Program-made: the position numbers and the translations under genes
The notes under the pieces: model-generated
Seen by the model: the letters and a program-made list of their open reading frames with translations, nothing else
The model's database searches: none
Told to the model about the DNA's origin: nothing
Part shown: positions 6,738-13,640 of the stretch, piece by piece
Position numbering within the stretch: position 1 is the first letter of the stretch
How the letters are laid out: the number at the start of each line of letters is the position of its first letter
DNA from: Candidatus Bathyarchaeota archaeon
Lineage (GTDB): Archaea; Thermoproteota; Bathyarchaeia; Bathyarchaeales; SOJC01
Length of the DNA: 13,950 bases
NCBI GenBank assembly: GCA_030608925.1
Contig: JAUWDF010000006.1
Location: forward strand, 1 to 13,950
Direction: 5' to 3'

Positions 6738-7301
6738 TCATCGGCAAACTTCGTTCAGGGTTGTGTACGTGGGGCCCTTGGGCGTCAGAACGCTTTTCTT
6801 AAGTTTCAAACAATTGATCTCCAAAACTCCAAACATATGGTTTGCTAATTCGTTGAGAGTTCCAACGAGTTCGACTCTGTTTCGACCTGTTCGCACCCTT
6901 GCTAAAGTAATGTGGGGTCTAAAAGCCTTTGATTCCGGAGAAAAGCCTAACTTGCGGAGGTGAGATTCTAGTTGTTGAGAAATGTTTACCAGTTTGTCTA
7001 CATTTGTCTGAATACCGACCCAGATAACGCGAGGATTTCTTATTGTTGGAAAGGCACCCACTTTACAGATTTCGACGTGGAAGGAATTGAAAGAGATCTG
7101 CTCCATTTCCATGTGGATTCTGTCAACCATCTGTGGTTGGATGTTTCCTAGAAATCGCATTGTAATGTGGATATTTTGGGGGCTAACGAGTTTCAAGTTG
7201 GCTCCAGTTTCTTTCAGTTGCCTCTGAACATCCATAAGCCTTACTTGAATCTCATCATTTGCTAATTCAAAGGCAATAAAGCTGCGAATAGATTCGGGCA
7301 T
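6738..7301 (-). CDS. thpR: RNA 2',3'-cyclic phosphodiesterase ThpR (2'-5' RNA ligase family)
   Basis: A two-His phosphoesterase with both catalytic HxTx motifs: HITM (H45, T47) and HITL (H130, T132), counting from the start chosen here, for a length of 187 residues. Family members hydrolyse RNA 2',3'-cyclic phosphates to 2'-phosphates and can ligate tRNA halves with 2'-5' linkage in vitro. The open frame also allows an ATG at 7328, nine codons upstream. I prefer 7301 for three reasons: the family usually begins close to RSFIAFEL; the TATA box at 7337-7344 predicts transcription from about 7314, after the 7328 ATG; and AAGG lies 7 bases before 7301. It is the first gene of an operon with cca. 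Confidence 0.9.
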   Translation of the reverse strand: MPESIRSFIAFELANDEIQVRLMDVQRQLKETGANLKLVSPQNIHITMRFLGNIQPQMVDRIHMEMEQISFNSFHVEICKVGAFPTIRNPRVIWVGIQTNVDKLVNISQQLESHLRKLGFSPESKAFRPHITLARVRTGRNRVELVGTLNELANHMFGVLEINCLKLKKSVLTPKGPTYTTLNEVCR

Positions 7302-7336
7302 TCTGATGCCTTCTTTTAGTAGTTTCATCGTGAACC

Positions 7337-7344
7337 ATTTATAA
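7337..7344 (-). promoter_or_regulatory. TATA box for the thpR-cca operon
   Basis: On the minus strand this reads TTATAAAT, a good archaeal box A. Its centre predicts a transcript start at about 7314-7315 and a leader of about 13 bases before the ATG at 7301. It shares the short divergent gap with the UPF0200 promoter. Confidence 0.55.
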
Positions 7345-7367
7345 GACCTTTCAATCTACACATGAAC

Positions 7368-7375
7368 TTAAAATA
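7368..7375 (+). promoter_or_regulatory. Candidate TATA box for the UPF0200-UPF0201 genes
   Basis: TTAAAATA is centred 17-18 bases before the GTG at 7389. A normal 26-base spacing would start the transcript at about 7397, which would favour the ATG at 7407 as start. The GGAGG at 7378-7382 favours 7389 instead. The two signals conflict. Confidence 0.35.
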
Positions 7376-7388
7376 ATGGAGGACAGGG

Positions 7389-7952
7389 GTGGCTGTGAAA
7401 AACAAGATGGTCATTGGAGTTACAGGAATGCCAGGCGCTGGAAAAGCGACCGTGATCCAAGTTGCCAAAGAGAGAGGTCACGGTGTAGTTGTCTTGGGTG
7501 ACGTGGTCAGAGAAGAAACTAAGATGCGAGGGTTGGAACTTACACCAGAGAACGTGGGTCGAGTAATGATAAAATTACGCGAGGAGAATGGACCTGCAGT
7601 CGTGGCCAAGAGATGTATTCCCAAAATTGAGGAAACAGAGTGCCAGATTGTTATTGTTGATGGTATTCGTAGTCTTTACGAAGTTGACATTTTAAAGGAA
7701 CACTTCAAAGCGTTTAAGTTATTAGCTATCCACTCTTCACCTGAAACACGATTCACTAGACTTTTTAAACGTAAGAGGAGCGATGATCCATCCAGCTGGA
7801 AAATTTTTCTGGAGCGTGATTGGCGGGAACTCCGTGTGGGACTTGGAAGCGTGATTGCTTGTGCAGATTTTATGTTGATTAATGAAGGAGATAGAGCATT
7901 GTTAAAGCGAGAAGTGGAAAAGGTTCTTAAGGATTTGGAGAAAAGTGGATGA
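7389..7952 (+). CDS. UPF0200 family P-loop nucleotide kinase-like protein
   Basis: A 187-residue P-loop protein resembling dephospho-CoA/nucleoside-monophosphate kinases, known as archaeal UPF0200; its substrate is not established. The Walker A is GMPGAGKAT (13-21): the Ser/Thr that normally follows GK is Ala20, with Thr21 next to it. Family-typical blocks follow: GDVVREE, then LREENGPAVVAKR, IVDGIRS (a Walker-B-like strand), the lid-like KRKRSDDPSSW, and RDWREL. The GTG at 7389 has GGAGG 6 bases upstream; the ATG at 7407 (MVIGVTGMPG) is a reasonable alternative and matches the promoter geometry. The gene overlaps UPF0201 by 8 bases. The same two families are fused in Archaeoglobus (AF_1395, from memory), which supports a shared function, possibly in RNA or nucleotide metabolism. 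Confidence 0.87.
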   Translation: MAVKNKMVIGVTGMPGAGKATVIQVAKERGHGVVVLGDVVREETKMRGLELTPENVGRVMIKLREENGPAVVAKRCIPKIEETECQIVIVDGIRSLYEVDILKEHFKAFKLLAIHSSPETRFTRLFKRKRSDDPSSWKIFLERDWRELRVGLGSVIACADFMLINEGDRALLKREVEKVLKDLEKSG

Positions 7953-8340
7953 AATAGTAGTACAAGCGATGATTAATCCTACTGAAGACTTGGTTAAGGT
8001 CAGACATGCCATTGAGAACATTTTTGGTTCAGCTCTTGAAATAAAGATTCCAGCCGAAGGCGCTAAGCTAATTGCTAAAACAAAAGATCTTGGGAATCTG
8101 GCAAAGCTTAGAGAGCTTTTGCGGAGAGAACGAATCAGGGATGCAGCCAGAAAATTGTTGCTAAAGAAAGTTAGCGGAAATACAATTACCTTTTTCTTGA
8201 ACAAGCAAGTGGCATATGCTGGTCATGTATCCTTTTGCGAGGAGTTCGCTGAAAGCCCTCTCGGACCCCTAAAAATCCAGATAAAAACAGATGATCCGTT
8301 GAAACTTATCAATTGGATTGCCCCCCCTCAAGTCAAATGA
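7945..8340 (+). CDS. UPF0201 family predicted RNA-binding protein
   Basis: A 131-residue archaeal protein of the UPF0201 family (dsRBD-like fold, predicted RNA binding; role unknown). Diagnostic stretches are NPTEDLVKVRHAIENIF near the N-terminus, LRRERIRDAARKLLL in the middle, NTITFFLNKQVAYAGHV and the terminal ESPLGPLKIQI then DPLKLINWIAP. Length and ends look complete. The start is GTG at 7945, 8 bases inside the UPF0200 gene, with GGAG at 7937-7940, so translational coupling is likely. The pairing with UPF0200 is the best clue to function: a nucleotide-dependent switch or kinase working with an RNA-binding partner, which remains inference. Confidence 0.9.
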   Translation: MDEIVVQAMINPTEDLVKVRHAIENIFGSALEIKIPAEGAKLIAKTKDLGNLAKLRELLRRERIRDAARKLLLKKVSGNTITFFLNKQVAYAGHVSFCEEFAESPLGPLKIQIKTDDPLKLINWIAPPQVK

Positions 8341-8352
8341 GTAAAATAAAAT

Positions 8353-8371
8353 AATGTATACCCAATACATT
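8353..8371. repeat. Perfect 7-bp inverted repeat between UPF0201 and the isomerase-like gene
   Basis: AATGTAT and ATACATT flank a 5-base spacer ACCCA, next to the AT-rich stretch TAAAATAAAATAA (8342-8354) that could be a promoter for the next gene. It could be an operator or a weak hairpin; no T-run follows, so it is not a typical terminator. The rest of 8341-8417 holds nothing else recognisable. Confidence 0.3.
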
Positions 8372-8417
8372 CCAACCTACACTTCACTGGTAGAAGAACA
8401 ATGGACATCAAGATCTT

Positions 8418-9209
8418 GTGATAGAAATGGCTAGGCTAAACATCGGTGTGTCCACACTTTTCTGTTTAGGTGAGCCCTTTTCAAGTCTTTGCCAGCGACT
8501 TCAAAGTATAACTGTACAGAACGTGGAATTAGTTGATGAGGGTTGGCATTCACTCAATGATGAGAGACTACGAAAACTCAAGAAAATCGGTCAGTCGCAG
8601 AATCTAATATTCACGTTACATGCTCCCTTCGCTAACATCAACATAGCAGCTTCATCCCGGGAAATGCGGACTTTTGCAGTAAGACGACTGCAGAAATCCA
8701 TTGTCTTTGCCCAAAAGCTGGGATGCCATACAATGGTTTTTCACCCAGGTTTGAAAACTGGAATCAATAGTTTCTATCCCGGTTTAGGTTGGAAACAAAA
8801 TATTGAATCAACTCGACTTCTGTTGAAGTTGTCTGAAGAATTCGGAGTGAGGATTGCAATTGAAAATTGTCCATCGAAATACAGGTTTCTAGTTAGCAGC
8901 GTTGAAGAATTCTCACACTTCTTTGACGAGCTTGGATATGATCTAGGTTTAGTCTTGGATGTGGGACACTCTAACATAGATGGTACGACCTACTCCTTGA
9001 TTAAGAGGTTTGGCGAGAAAATTGTCCACGTCCATGCCCATGACAATGATGGAAAGCGGGATCTCCATATGGGAGTTGGATACGGAACAATAAACTGGAG
9101 GAAGTTCGCAAAAAGCATAAAAGGTTCAGGTTTTGACGGAGTGGTTGTGGTGGAATCCTACCGCAACATTGATGAAAGTGTCTCTAAGCTTCAGGAACTC
9201 TTTGCTTGA
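8418..9209 (+). CDS. Sugar phosphate isomerase/epimerase-like TIM-barrel protein (AP endonuclease 2 superfamily)
   Basis: A 263-residue protein of the xylose-isomerase-like/endonuclease IV TIM-barrel superfamily. Candidate metal and active-site residues follow the family order: H68 (LHAPF), H109 (VFHPG), E149 (IAIENCPS), D181 and H184 (LDVGHSN), H206/H208/D209 (VHAHDND), H217 (LHMGVGYG) and E246 (VVVES). Such proteins are usually metal-dependent sugar or sugar-phosphate isomerases or epimerases, but endonuclease IV-like DNA repair enzymes share the pattern, and the substrate cannot be assigned from sequence alone. The start is GTG at 8418; an ATG at 8427 is equally plausible and neither has a strong ribosome-binding site. 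Its 3' end overlaps the end of the convergent RNase Z gene by 26 bases. Confidence 0.82.
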   Translation: MIEMARLNIGVSTLFCLGEPFSSLCQRLQSITVQNVELVDEGWHSLNDERLRKLKKIGQSQNLIFTLHAPFANINIAASSREMRTFAVRRLQKSIVFAQKLGCHTMVFHPGLKTGINSFYPGLGWKQNIESTRLLLKLSEEFGVRIAIENCPSKYRFLVSSVEEFSHFFDELGYDLGLVLDVGHSNIDGTTYSLIKRFGEKIVHVHAHDNDGKRDLHMGVGYGTINWRKFAKSIKGSGFDGVVVVESYRNIDESVSKLQELFA

Positions 9210-10128
9210 CGCGTGGCAGTGGTAGTTGGATCTCCATAAAATCTTCAGCTACATCGACGTTGGCGAACGTTTTCCTGGCTTGGCTAAGCAGTAATTCCGG
9301 AGTTTTGTAACGAGCACTAATATGAGTCAGAATCAGTCTTTTCACATTAGCCTTTGCAGCTGTAATTGCTGCTTGTTTGGGAGTTGAGTGTCCATCTTCA
9401 TTAGCCCTTTCCTCGAATTCATTATCAAAAGTGCACTCATGAATTAGTAGATCAGCATTCTTAGCTAATTCTACTAGAGTAACAGAATGCTTAGTGTCTC
9501 CTGTGTAGACGATTTTTCTTCCAAGTCTAAGTGGTCCAACCACAGTTTCAGGGCTGATGACCCTTCCATTTTGGAGCTTCACTGTTGATCCTTGCTGAAG
9601 TCTCGACCATAATACTCCTTCAGGGATTCCAAGAGCTTCAGCTTTATCGGGGTGAAATTTTCCATAACGTTGTTTCTCAACAAGGCTATAGGAGAATGAT
9701 GGAGTCAAATGTTCTGCTGGAGCTGAAAATACACTGTACTCCTTTTCCTCACAGACAAGCCCGTCGTCTCCGACTTCAGTTATTTCAAGAGGAAAAGTTG
9801 GAGGAGAGTGTAGAACCTCACCAGTGATTTCAACAAAATCCCTCAAATCAGATGGCCCAAATAGTTCAAGTTTCCTACTACGATGTAGAAGCGACATAGT
9901 CTGCATCAAACCCGGCAAACCAAGCACATGGTCACCGTGCATGTGGCTTATGAACACTTTCATTTTCTTATTGAAACCTAAACCCGCCTTCAGCATTTGT
10001 CGTTGAACACCCTCTCCACAATCGAAAAGAATAAGCTCCCCCTTTCGAACAACTGCAATAGCAGGCAATGACCTCTTAGGCGTAGGAATGCTTCCTGCTG
10101 TTCCTAAAAAAATCACCTTCAGACTCAT
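9184..10128 (-). CDS. rnz: Ribonuclease Z (tRNA 3' processing endonuclease)
   Basis: A 314-residue metallo-beta-lactamase-fold nuclease that cuts the 3' trailer from tRNA precursors, matching the usual short-form length. Zinc ligands are visible: SHMHGDH (H62, H64, D66, H67), H140 in PAEHL, D211 in TGDTKHS, and H269 in LTHISARY, with H247 in EDGHSTP as the catalytic/accessory His. The N-terminal FLGTAGSIPTPKR is the typical RNase Z opening. The ATG abuts the stop of the upstream Trm-G10 gene with no intervening base, so the two are co-transcribed. It is the last gene of the four-gene HMG-CoA reductase operon, and its last 26 bases overlap the convergent isomerase-like gene. Confidence 0.96.
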   Translation of the reverse strand: MSLKVIFLGTAGSIPTPKRSLPAIAVVRKGELILFDCGEGVQRQMLKAGLGFNKKMKVFISHMHGDHVLGLPGLMQTMSLLHRSRKLELFGPSDLRDFVEITGEVLHSPPTFPLEITEVGDDGLVCEEKEYSVFSAPAEHLTPSFSYSLVEKQRYGKFHPDKAEALGIPEGVLWSRLQQGSTVKLQNGRVISPETVVGPLRLGRKIVYTGDTKHSVTLVELAKNADLLIHECTFDNEFEERANEDGHSTPKQAAITAAKANVKRLILTHISARYKTPELLLSQARKTFANVDVAEDFMEIQLPLPRVKQRVPEA

Positions 10129-11166
10129 CTACGTTTGCTCCAAGACTAAAATCTCTCTTGTGAGACTCCGGTGTATATAAACAAAATATGACCCTTTTAA
10201 TTTGAAACCCACATCTTCAGCTAATTTGCTGATATGGACTTTCTTGGGAGCAGCTATGCACATTCTTTTACCTTGAGACATAGAAGAGGAGGATGCCGGT
10301 AAGAAGTCTTGAATTACACGCTCAGTGGTATGCCCGAGTGTTGATGCAGACCGACCATAGGGAGGATCTGTAACTATACAATCAACTCTCTTCAAGGGTA
10401 AGTGTTTAGCATCTGCAACTCCCAAACCATCATATTCCAGGTTGAAAAAACTCAGATTCCGATCGGTTCCTTCAACCATATGTTTCTTAGCATCAAAACC
10501 TACAATTCTGCACCCTAATAACCCCCCTTCTATCAGGAATCCCCCAGTCCCACAGAAAGGGTCTAAGAGTATATCTCCCTCTCGGGCACCAGCTAAGTTC
10601 ACCATACATCTAGCTAGCTTAGCTGGCATAGCTGAAGGATGAAAGAAAGGTCGCTTTCGAGGTCCTCTCTGTAAAAAGGGAGTAGGTGATATCGTAGCAA
10701 GTCTCAATCCGAAAAGAAAGCGGTCACCAGTTATGATTCCAAAGAAAGTTTTTAGAGGATTTTTTAAGTTAACTTTGACGCCCTTAATCTTACTCAAAAT
10801 AAGTTCTCCAAGCTTCTGCTCTAAGGCCATACTAGTCAATCTTCTAGCTGACAACCCGACACGATGCACACGCACAACAAAGGTATCCCCCTGTTGCAGA
10901 AGAGTGCCCAGTTGAATAAATTGCATTGCTTTGACAATTTCAACCAAAGAAGATTCACAATTAAATAGTTCTTGACAACATGTTCTGGTCATAGAAGCTC
11001 TATTCCTAATCGGATCTACACAGCTCAGAGTGGAATCAAGTCGCAGAACTTGAGGAAATCTCTCTAACTCTGCATGTTTTACACGTTTGGTTGCTAGAAT
11101 GGCTTTCAACTCTGCAAAGGGCAGAGTTTCATGCTCACCGGAAAGTAGGAAAAAGAACCCAGTCAC
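10129..11166 (-). CDS. tRNA (guanine10-N2)-methyltransferase Trm-G10 (Trm11 family)
   Basis: A 345-residue enzyme expected to methylate N2 of G10 in tRNA, giving m2G or m2,2G, with AdoMet. The N-terminal half (about 60-165) fits an NFLD/THUMP-type tRNA-binding region. The C-terminal Rossmann methyltransferase has LDPFCGTGG (201-209) for AdoMet binding and the amino-methyltransferase motif DPPYGRS (267-273). The start is GTG, 6 bases after the prs stop. It lies between prs and rnz in a compact operon, and RNase Z next to it also acts on tRNA. Two adjacent Cys (C63, C64) occur in the THUMP region, with no obvious role. The alternative, a methyltransferase for another guanine, is less likely given the THUMP plus DPPYG combination. 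Confidence 0.9.
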   Translation of the reverse strand: MTGFFFLLSGEHETLPFAELKAILATKRVKHAELERFPQVLRLDSTLSCVDPIRNRASMTRTCCQELFNCESSLVEIVKAMQFIQLGTLLQQGDTFVVRVHRVGLSARRLTSMALEQKLGELILSKIKGVKVNLKNPLKTFFGIITGDRFLFGLRLATISPTPFLQRGPRKRPFFHPSAMPAKLARCMVNLAGAREGDILLDPFCGTGGFLIEGGLLGCRIVGFDAKKHMVEGTDRNLSFFNLEYDGLGVADAKHLPLKRVDCIVTDPPYGRSASTLGHTTERVIQDFLPASSSSMSQGKRMCIAAPKKVHISKLAEDVGFKLKGSYFVYIHRSLTREILVLEQT

Positions 11167-11172
11167 TAATGT

Positions 11173-12054
11173 TTAGACTCCAAGCCCGACAAGGGCTTTG
11201 GCAATTATGGGAGCCACAGAAACCACACTCACTTGACTAGGGACAGTATCGGTACCCACGATCTCCTCAGCCCCATTGTTGATTATTTTCTCTCTGGCAT
11301 CATCAATTAATAGAGGGTGCACACAAGCAGCATAAACTTTCTTAGCTCCTTGTCTTTTCGCATACGCAACCGCTTTTGCCATTGTTCCACCACTGCTTAT
11401 TATGTCATCAAAGAAAATGACAGTCTTATTCTTAACCCTCAATGGTTTCTCCTTAATGTCTACATATCCGGTATGGCGATCTCTCCGGGTTTCAATATAG
11501 TCACATTCTCCATTGATGATTGCAGCTGCTTCCTTTGACATAGCTAAGCCTTTCTTGCCCATTGACAAGGAGACCGCTCCTTCGATTCCGTTCTTTTTGA
11601 AGTGTTTAGCTAGGAGTGGGATCGCTGAATGATCCGTTACAGGGATAGATAGAGAGCTGAGAGCTGCGGGACTGTGGGAATTGATGCTGATTATCTGGTT
11701 CACTCCACAGGTTTCTAGTATATCAACAACTGTCTTCACACTGAAAGCTTCTCCAGGAACGAATATTTTGTCTTGGCGACTGTAAGCAAAGTAGGGTAGT
11801 ACTGCTGTAATCGTCTTGGCTCCATTGTGTTTGACGGCTGAAGACATTAGGAAAAGCTGCATCAATCTTTCGTCTTGAGGAGGACTAGTGGTTTGCACGA
11901 TGACGACTTCTTGGTTCTCCACGTTCCCATCGATGCGTACATAGCTTTCTCCATCTGGAAACTTCTTAAAATATACAGGAACCAAATTCGTGTCTAACTC
12001 TGCGGCCAAGCATTTACCTAGATTCGGACTTGCGGGACCAGGAAGAATTATCAT
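11173..12054 (-). CDS. prs: Ribose-phosphate diphosphokinase (PRPP synthetase)
   Basis: A 293-residue cytosolic enzyme making 5-phosphoribosyl-1-diphosphate from ribose 5-phosphate and ATP, for nucleotide, histidine and tryptophan synthesis. Visible motifs are the ATP-binding YSRQDK (91-96) and the PRPP loop VIFFDDIISSGGTM (212-225), with D216-D217. The flexible catalytic Lys/Arg region is ETRRDRHTG (188-196). It is of archaeal length, shorter than the roughly 315 of bacterial enzymes. The ATG overlaps the HMG-CoA reductase stop by 4 bases (ATGA), so translation is coupled. It is the second gene of the operon. Confidence 0.95.
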   Translation of the reverse strand: MIILPGPASPNLGKCLAAELDTNLVPVYFKKFPDGESYVRIDGNVENQEVVIVQTTSPPQDERLMQLFLMSSAVKHNGAKTITAVLPYFAYSRQDKIFVPGEAFSVKTVVDILETCGVNQIISINSHSPAALSSLSIPVTDHSAIPLLAKHFKKNGIEGAVSLSMGKKGLAMSKEAAAIINGECDYIETRRDRHTGYVDIKEKPLRVKNKTVIFFDDIISSGGTMAKAVAYAKRQGAKKVYAACVHPLLIDDAREKIINNGAEEIVGTDTVPSQVSVVSVAPIIAKALVGLGV

Positions 12055-13325
12055 GATTCTCTCTTCCGATAGTTCTCAAGTATTTGTTTTGCACGGTCTG
12101 CCCGTATCTTGTGTTCCTTAACCATTTGTTCACTAATAATGTCGATGAGTTCGTCGGTTGCTCCAGCTGCAATAGCAATGTTTCGAGCGTGGAGACGCAT
12201 GTGCCCTCGCTGTATTCCTTCAGCTGCTAAAGCGCGGAGGGCTGCAAGATTTTGAGCCAGTCCAACTGCTGTAACGACTTCAGAGAGTTCGTTAGCTGAT
12301 TTTACTCCTAGTATTTTGATTGCTATTTTAGCGATTGGATGAGTTGTTATAGCTCCACCTATTGTTCCAAGTGCCATTGGTATTTCGATCGAGCCGGTCA
12401 AATCGCCTTCTTCATTTTTCTCCCAGAAAGATAAGGTTGTATAGCAACCTGTTCGCGACGCGTAGGCATGAGCCCCTGCTTCTATGGCGCGATGGTCATT
12501 ACATGTGGCTAAAACTACTGCGATTATCCCGTTTAGTATGCCTTTGTTATGAGTTGCTGCACGATATGGGTCAGATGCTGCGAAGTGATAGGCATGGGTT
12601 ATTCCATCAACAACTTCTTCTCCACCTAGAGCTTCTTTGGGAATAGTTGTATATGCCCGAGATAAGCGTCTTGTTGCAAGGTTACTGATTATGCGAAGGT
12701 AGACTCGGCCTCCTGTTATCCGCTCTATCACGGGGGCTACAGCTTCTGCCATGGTGTTAACTGCATTTGCACCCATAGCATCCCGACAGTCAACGTGAAG
12801 TTCAGTGATGAGCATATCCCCACTGGCCGTATGGATAATTTTAGCCTCCAGATCTTTTGCTCCTCCTCCCAAAGACACTAGAAGTGGGTCTTGTTCATTG
12901 GCTTTCTTGAGGATTTCTTCTTTATGTGCGTAAACAGACATACGAGCTCTATGAGGGTCCCTTATACCAACTGTTTGAATTTGACCTATCATAACAGGTG
13001 TTGTGCTGGTGGTGAAGAATCCACCACCCTCCCTTGCCATTTTTGCAGCATAGCTTGCTGCTGCTACAACCGAGGGTTCCTCTATTGCCATAGGAATCAG
13101 GTAGTCTTTTCCGTTAATTAGGAAGTTGACTCCTATCCCTAAGGGAACTGGGAAAACTCCAACAACATTTTCTATCATACGGTCTGCAAGCTTAAAGTTC
13201 AATGCTCCCATGTTTTTCAGTAAGTTGGTTTCCCCATCTGTAAGACTGGCGAATTCTCTAACTTTCCGGATCCTTTCTTCCAACGATAACTTGTAGAAAC
13301 CGGGAAGCGCAGAAGTTCCGGTCAT
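12051..13325 (-). CDS. hmgA: Hydroxymethylglutaryl-CoA reductase, class II (bacterial-type)
   Basis: A 424-residue enzyme that interconverts HMG-CoA and mevalonate; in an archaeon its job is the mevalonate pathway for ether-lipid isoprenoids. It aligns by eye with the class II Pseudomonas mevalonii enzyme from end to end. Catalytic residues are E83 (IEEPS), K261 (THNKG), D277 (CNDHRA) and H375 (RGHM). DAMGANAVNTMAEAV (182-196) is also conserved. The position matching P. mevalonii Asp146, which favours NADH over NADPH, is Asp here with the same number, so NADH preference is predicted. Most archaea use class I enzymes; class II forms are known in Archaeoglobus and Thermoplasma relatives, generally explained by transfer from bacteria. 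It is the first gene of the hmgA-prs-trmG10-rnz operon. Confidence 0.95.
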   Translation of the reverse strand: MTGTSALPGFYKLSLEERIRKVREFASLTDGETNLLKNMGALNFKLADRMIENVVGVFPVPLGIGVNFLINGKDYLIPMAIEEPSVVAAASYAAKMAREGGGFFTTSTTPVMIGQIQTVGIRDPHRARMSVYAHKEEILKKANEQDPLLVSLGGGAKDLEAKIIHTASGDMLITELHVDCRDAMGANAVNTMAEAVAPVIERITGGRVYLRIISNLATRRLSRAYTTIPKEALGGEEVVDGITHAYHFAASDPYRAATHNKGILNGIIAVVLATCNDHRAIEAGAHAYASRTGCYTTLSFWEKNEEGDLTGSIEIPMALGTIGGAITTHPIAKIAIKILGVKSANELSEVVTAVGLAQNLAALRALAAEGIQRGHMRLHARNIAIAAGATDELIDIISEQMVKEHKIRADRAKQILENYRKRES

Positions 13326-13350
13326 ATTTGGTACACCAGAACTACCTAAC

Positions 13351-13360
13351 TATAAAAGGA
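13351..13360 (-). promoter_or_regulatory. TATA box for the hmgA operon (leaderless)
   Basis: The minus strand reads TCCTTTTATA, with TTTTATA centred at 13354. Transcription about 26 bases downstream would begin near 13328, only 2-3 bases before the ATG at 13325, which implies a leaderless mRNA. No ribosome-binding site precedes the ATG, consistent with this. Confidence 0.6.
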
Positions 13361-13433
13361 GCATAAGAATTTAACCTTAAAGACGAATCAATGCCAATAT
13401 ATTTTAGTTTTGAGTTGTGATAAATCCGCTACC

Positions 13434-13441
13434 AAGAAAAA
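13434..13441 (-). terminator. T-run terminator of the C/D sRNA
   Basis: On the minus strand TTTTTCTT directly follows the closing strand of the sRNA terminal stem, the usual form of archaeal intrinsic termination. Between here and hmgA (13326-13433) I see only the hmgA promoter. Confidence 0.5.
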
Positions 13442-13499
13442 GACCTCAACGCTGGGTTTAGTCATCATCAATCAGACTTGCTCGCAAATCATTGGTCCC
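13437..13499 (-). ncRNA. Box C/D guide sRNA, predicted to target the 23S rRNA peptidyl-transferase centre
   Basis: Reading the minus strand from 13499: GGGACC (5' side of a terminal stem); AAT bulge and C-like box ATGATTT (13492-13486); 10-nt guide GCGAGCAAGT (13485-13476); D' box CTGA (13475-13472); 3-nt spacer; perfect C' box ATGATGA (13468-13462); 12-nt guide CTAAACCCAGCG (13461-13450); D-like box TTGA (13449-13446); GGTC (13445-13442) closing the stem with GACC; then a T-run. The AAU bulge followed by tandem G-A pairs fits a kink-turn, but the usual G-C pair beyond it is U-U. Eleven bases of the second guide are complementary to the universally conserved GCUGGGUUUAG of 23S rRNA (E. coli 2578-2588, from memory). 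The 5' end lies 26 bases from the centre of a TATA box. Function is inferred from structure and complementarity. Confidence 0.68.
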
Positions 13500-13519
13500 A
13501 ATCTTTTTATTCAAACAGT

Positions 13520-13530
13520 CGTTTAAAACG
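13520..13530 (-). promoter_or_regulatory. TATA box for the C/D sRNA
   Basis: The minus strand reads CGTTTTAAACG, with TTTTAAA at 13528-13522 centred on 13525. The 26-base rule puts the transcript start at 13499, exactly the first G of the sRNA terminal stem. The element is nearly palindromic and could also be read on the plus strand, but the rpl2 TATA box is closer to that gene. Confidence 0.6.
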
Positions 13531-13595
13531 GTTATTACTCGAATCAAGGTTTCATATAGATGAGTCAGTTATTTTCGCCATGCTCATAGCAAAGC

Positions 13596-13602
13596 ATTTA
13601 AA
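13596..13602 (+). promoter_or_regulatory. TATA box and ribosome-binding site for rpl2
   Basis: ATTTAAA is centred at 13599, predicting a transcript start near 13625 and a leader of about 16 bases. GCAGGT at 13628-13633 gives a modest ribosome-binding site 7 bases before the ATG at 13641. This indicates that rpl2 has its own promoter here rather than being read through from upstream. Confidence 0.55.
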
Positions 13603-13640
13603 CTGCCTTTCTACTTGTGATTGAGCGCAGGTTTAGTATC

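Noticed and set aside
9184..9209. 26-base overlap of the convergent rnz and isomerase-like genes as a possible frameshift or misannotation
   Set aside because: Both proteins end at normal family positions; short convergent overlaps are ordinary in compact genomes.
12362..12646. Plus-strand open frame of 94 codons opposite hmgA
   Set aside because: Leu/Arg-rich composition typical of antisense to a conserved gene; hmgA is intact over the same bases.
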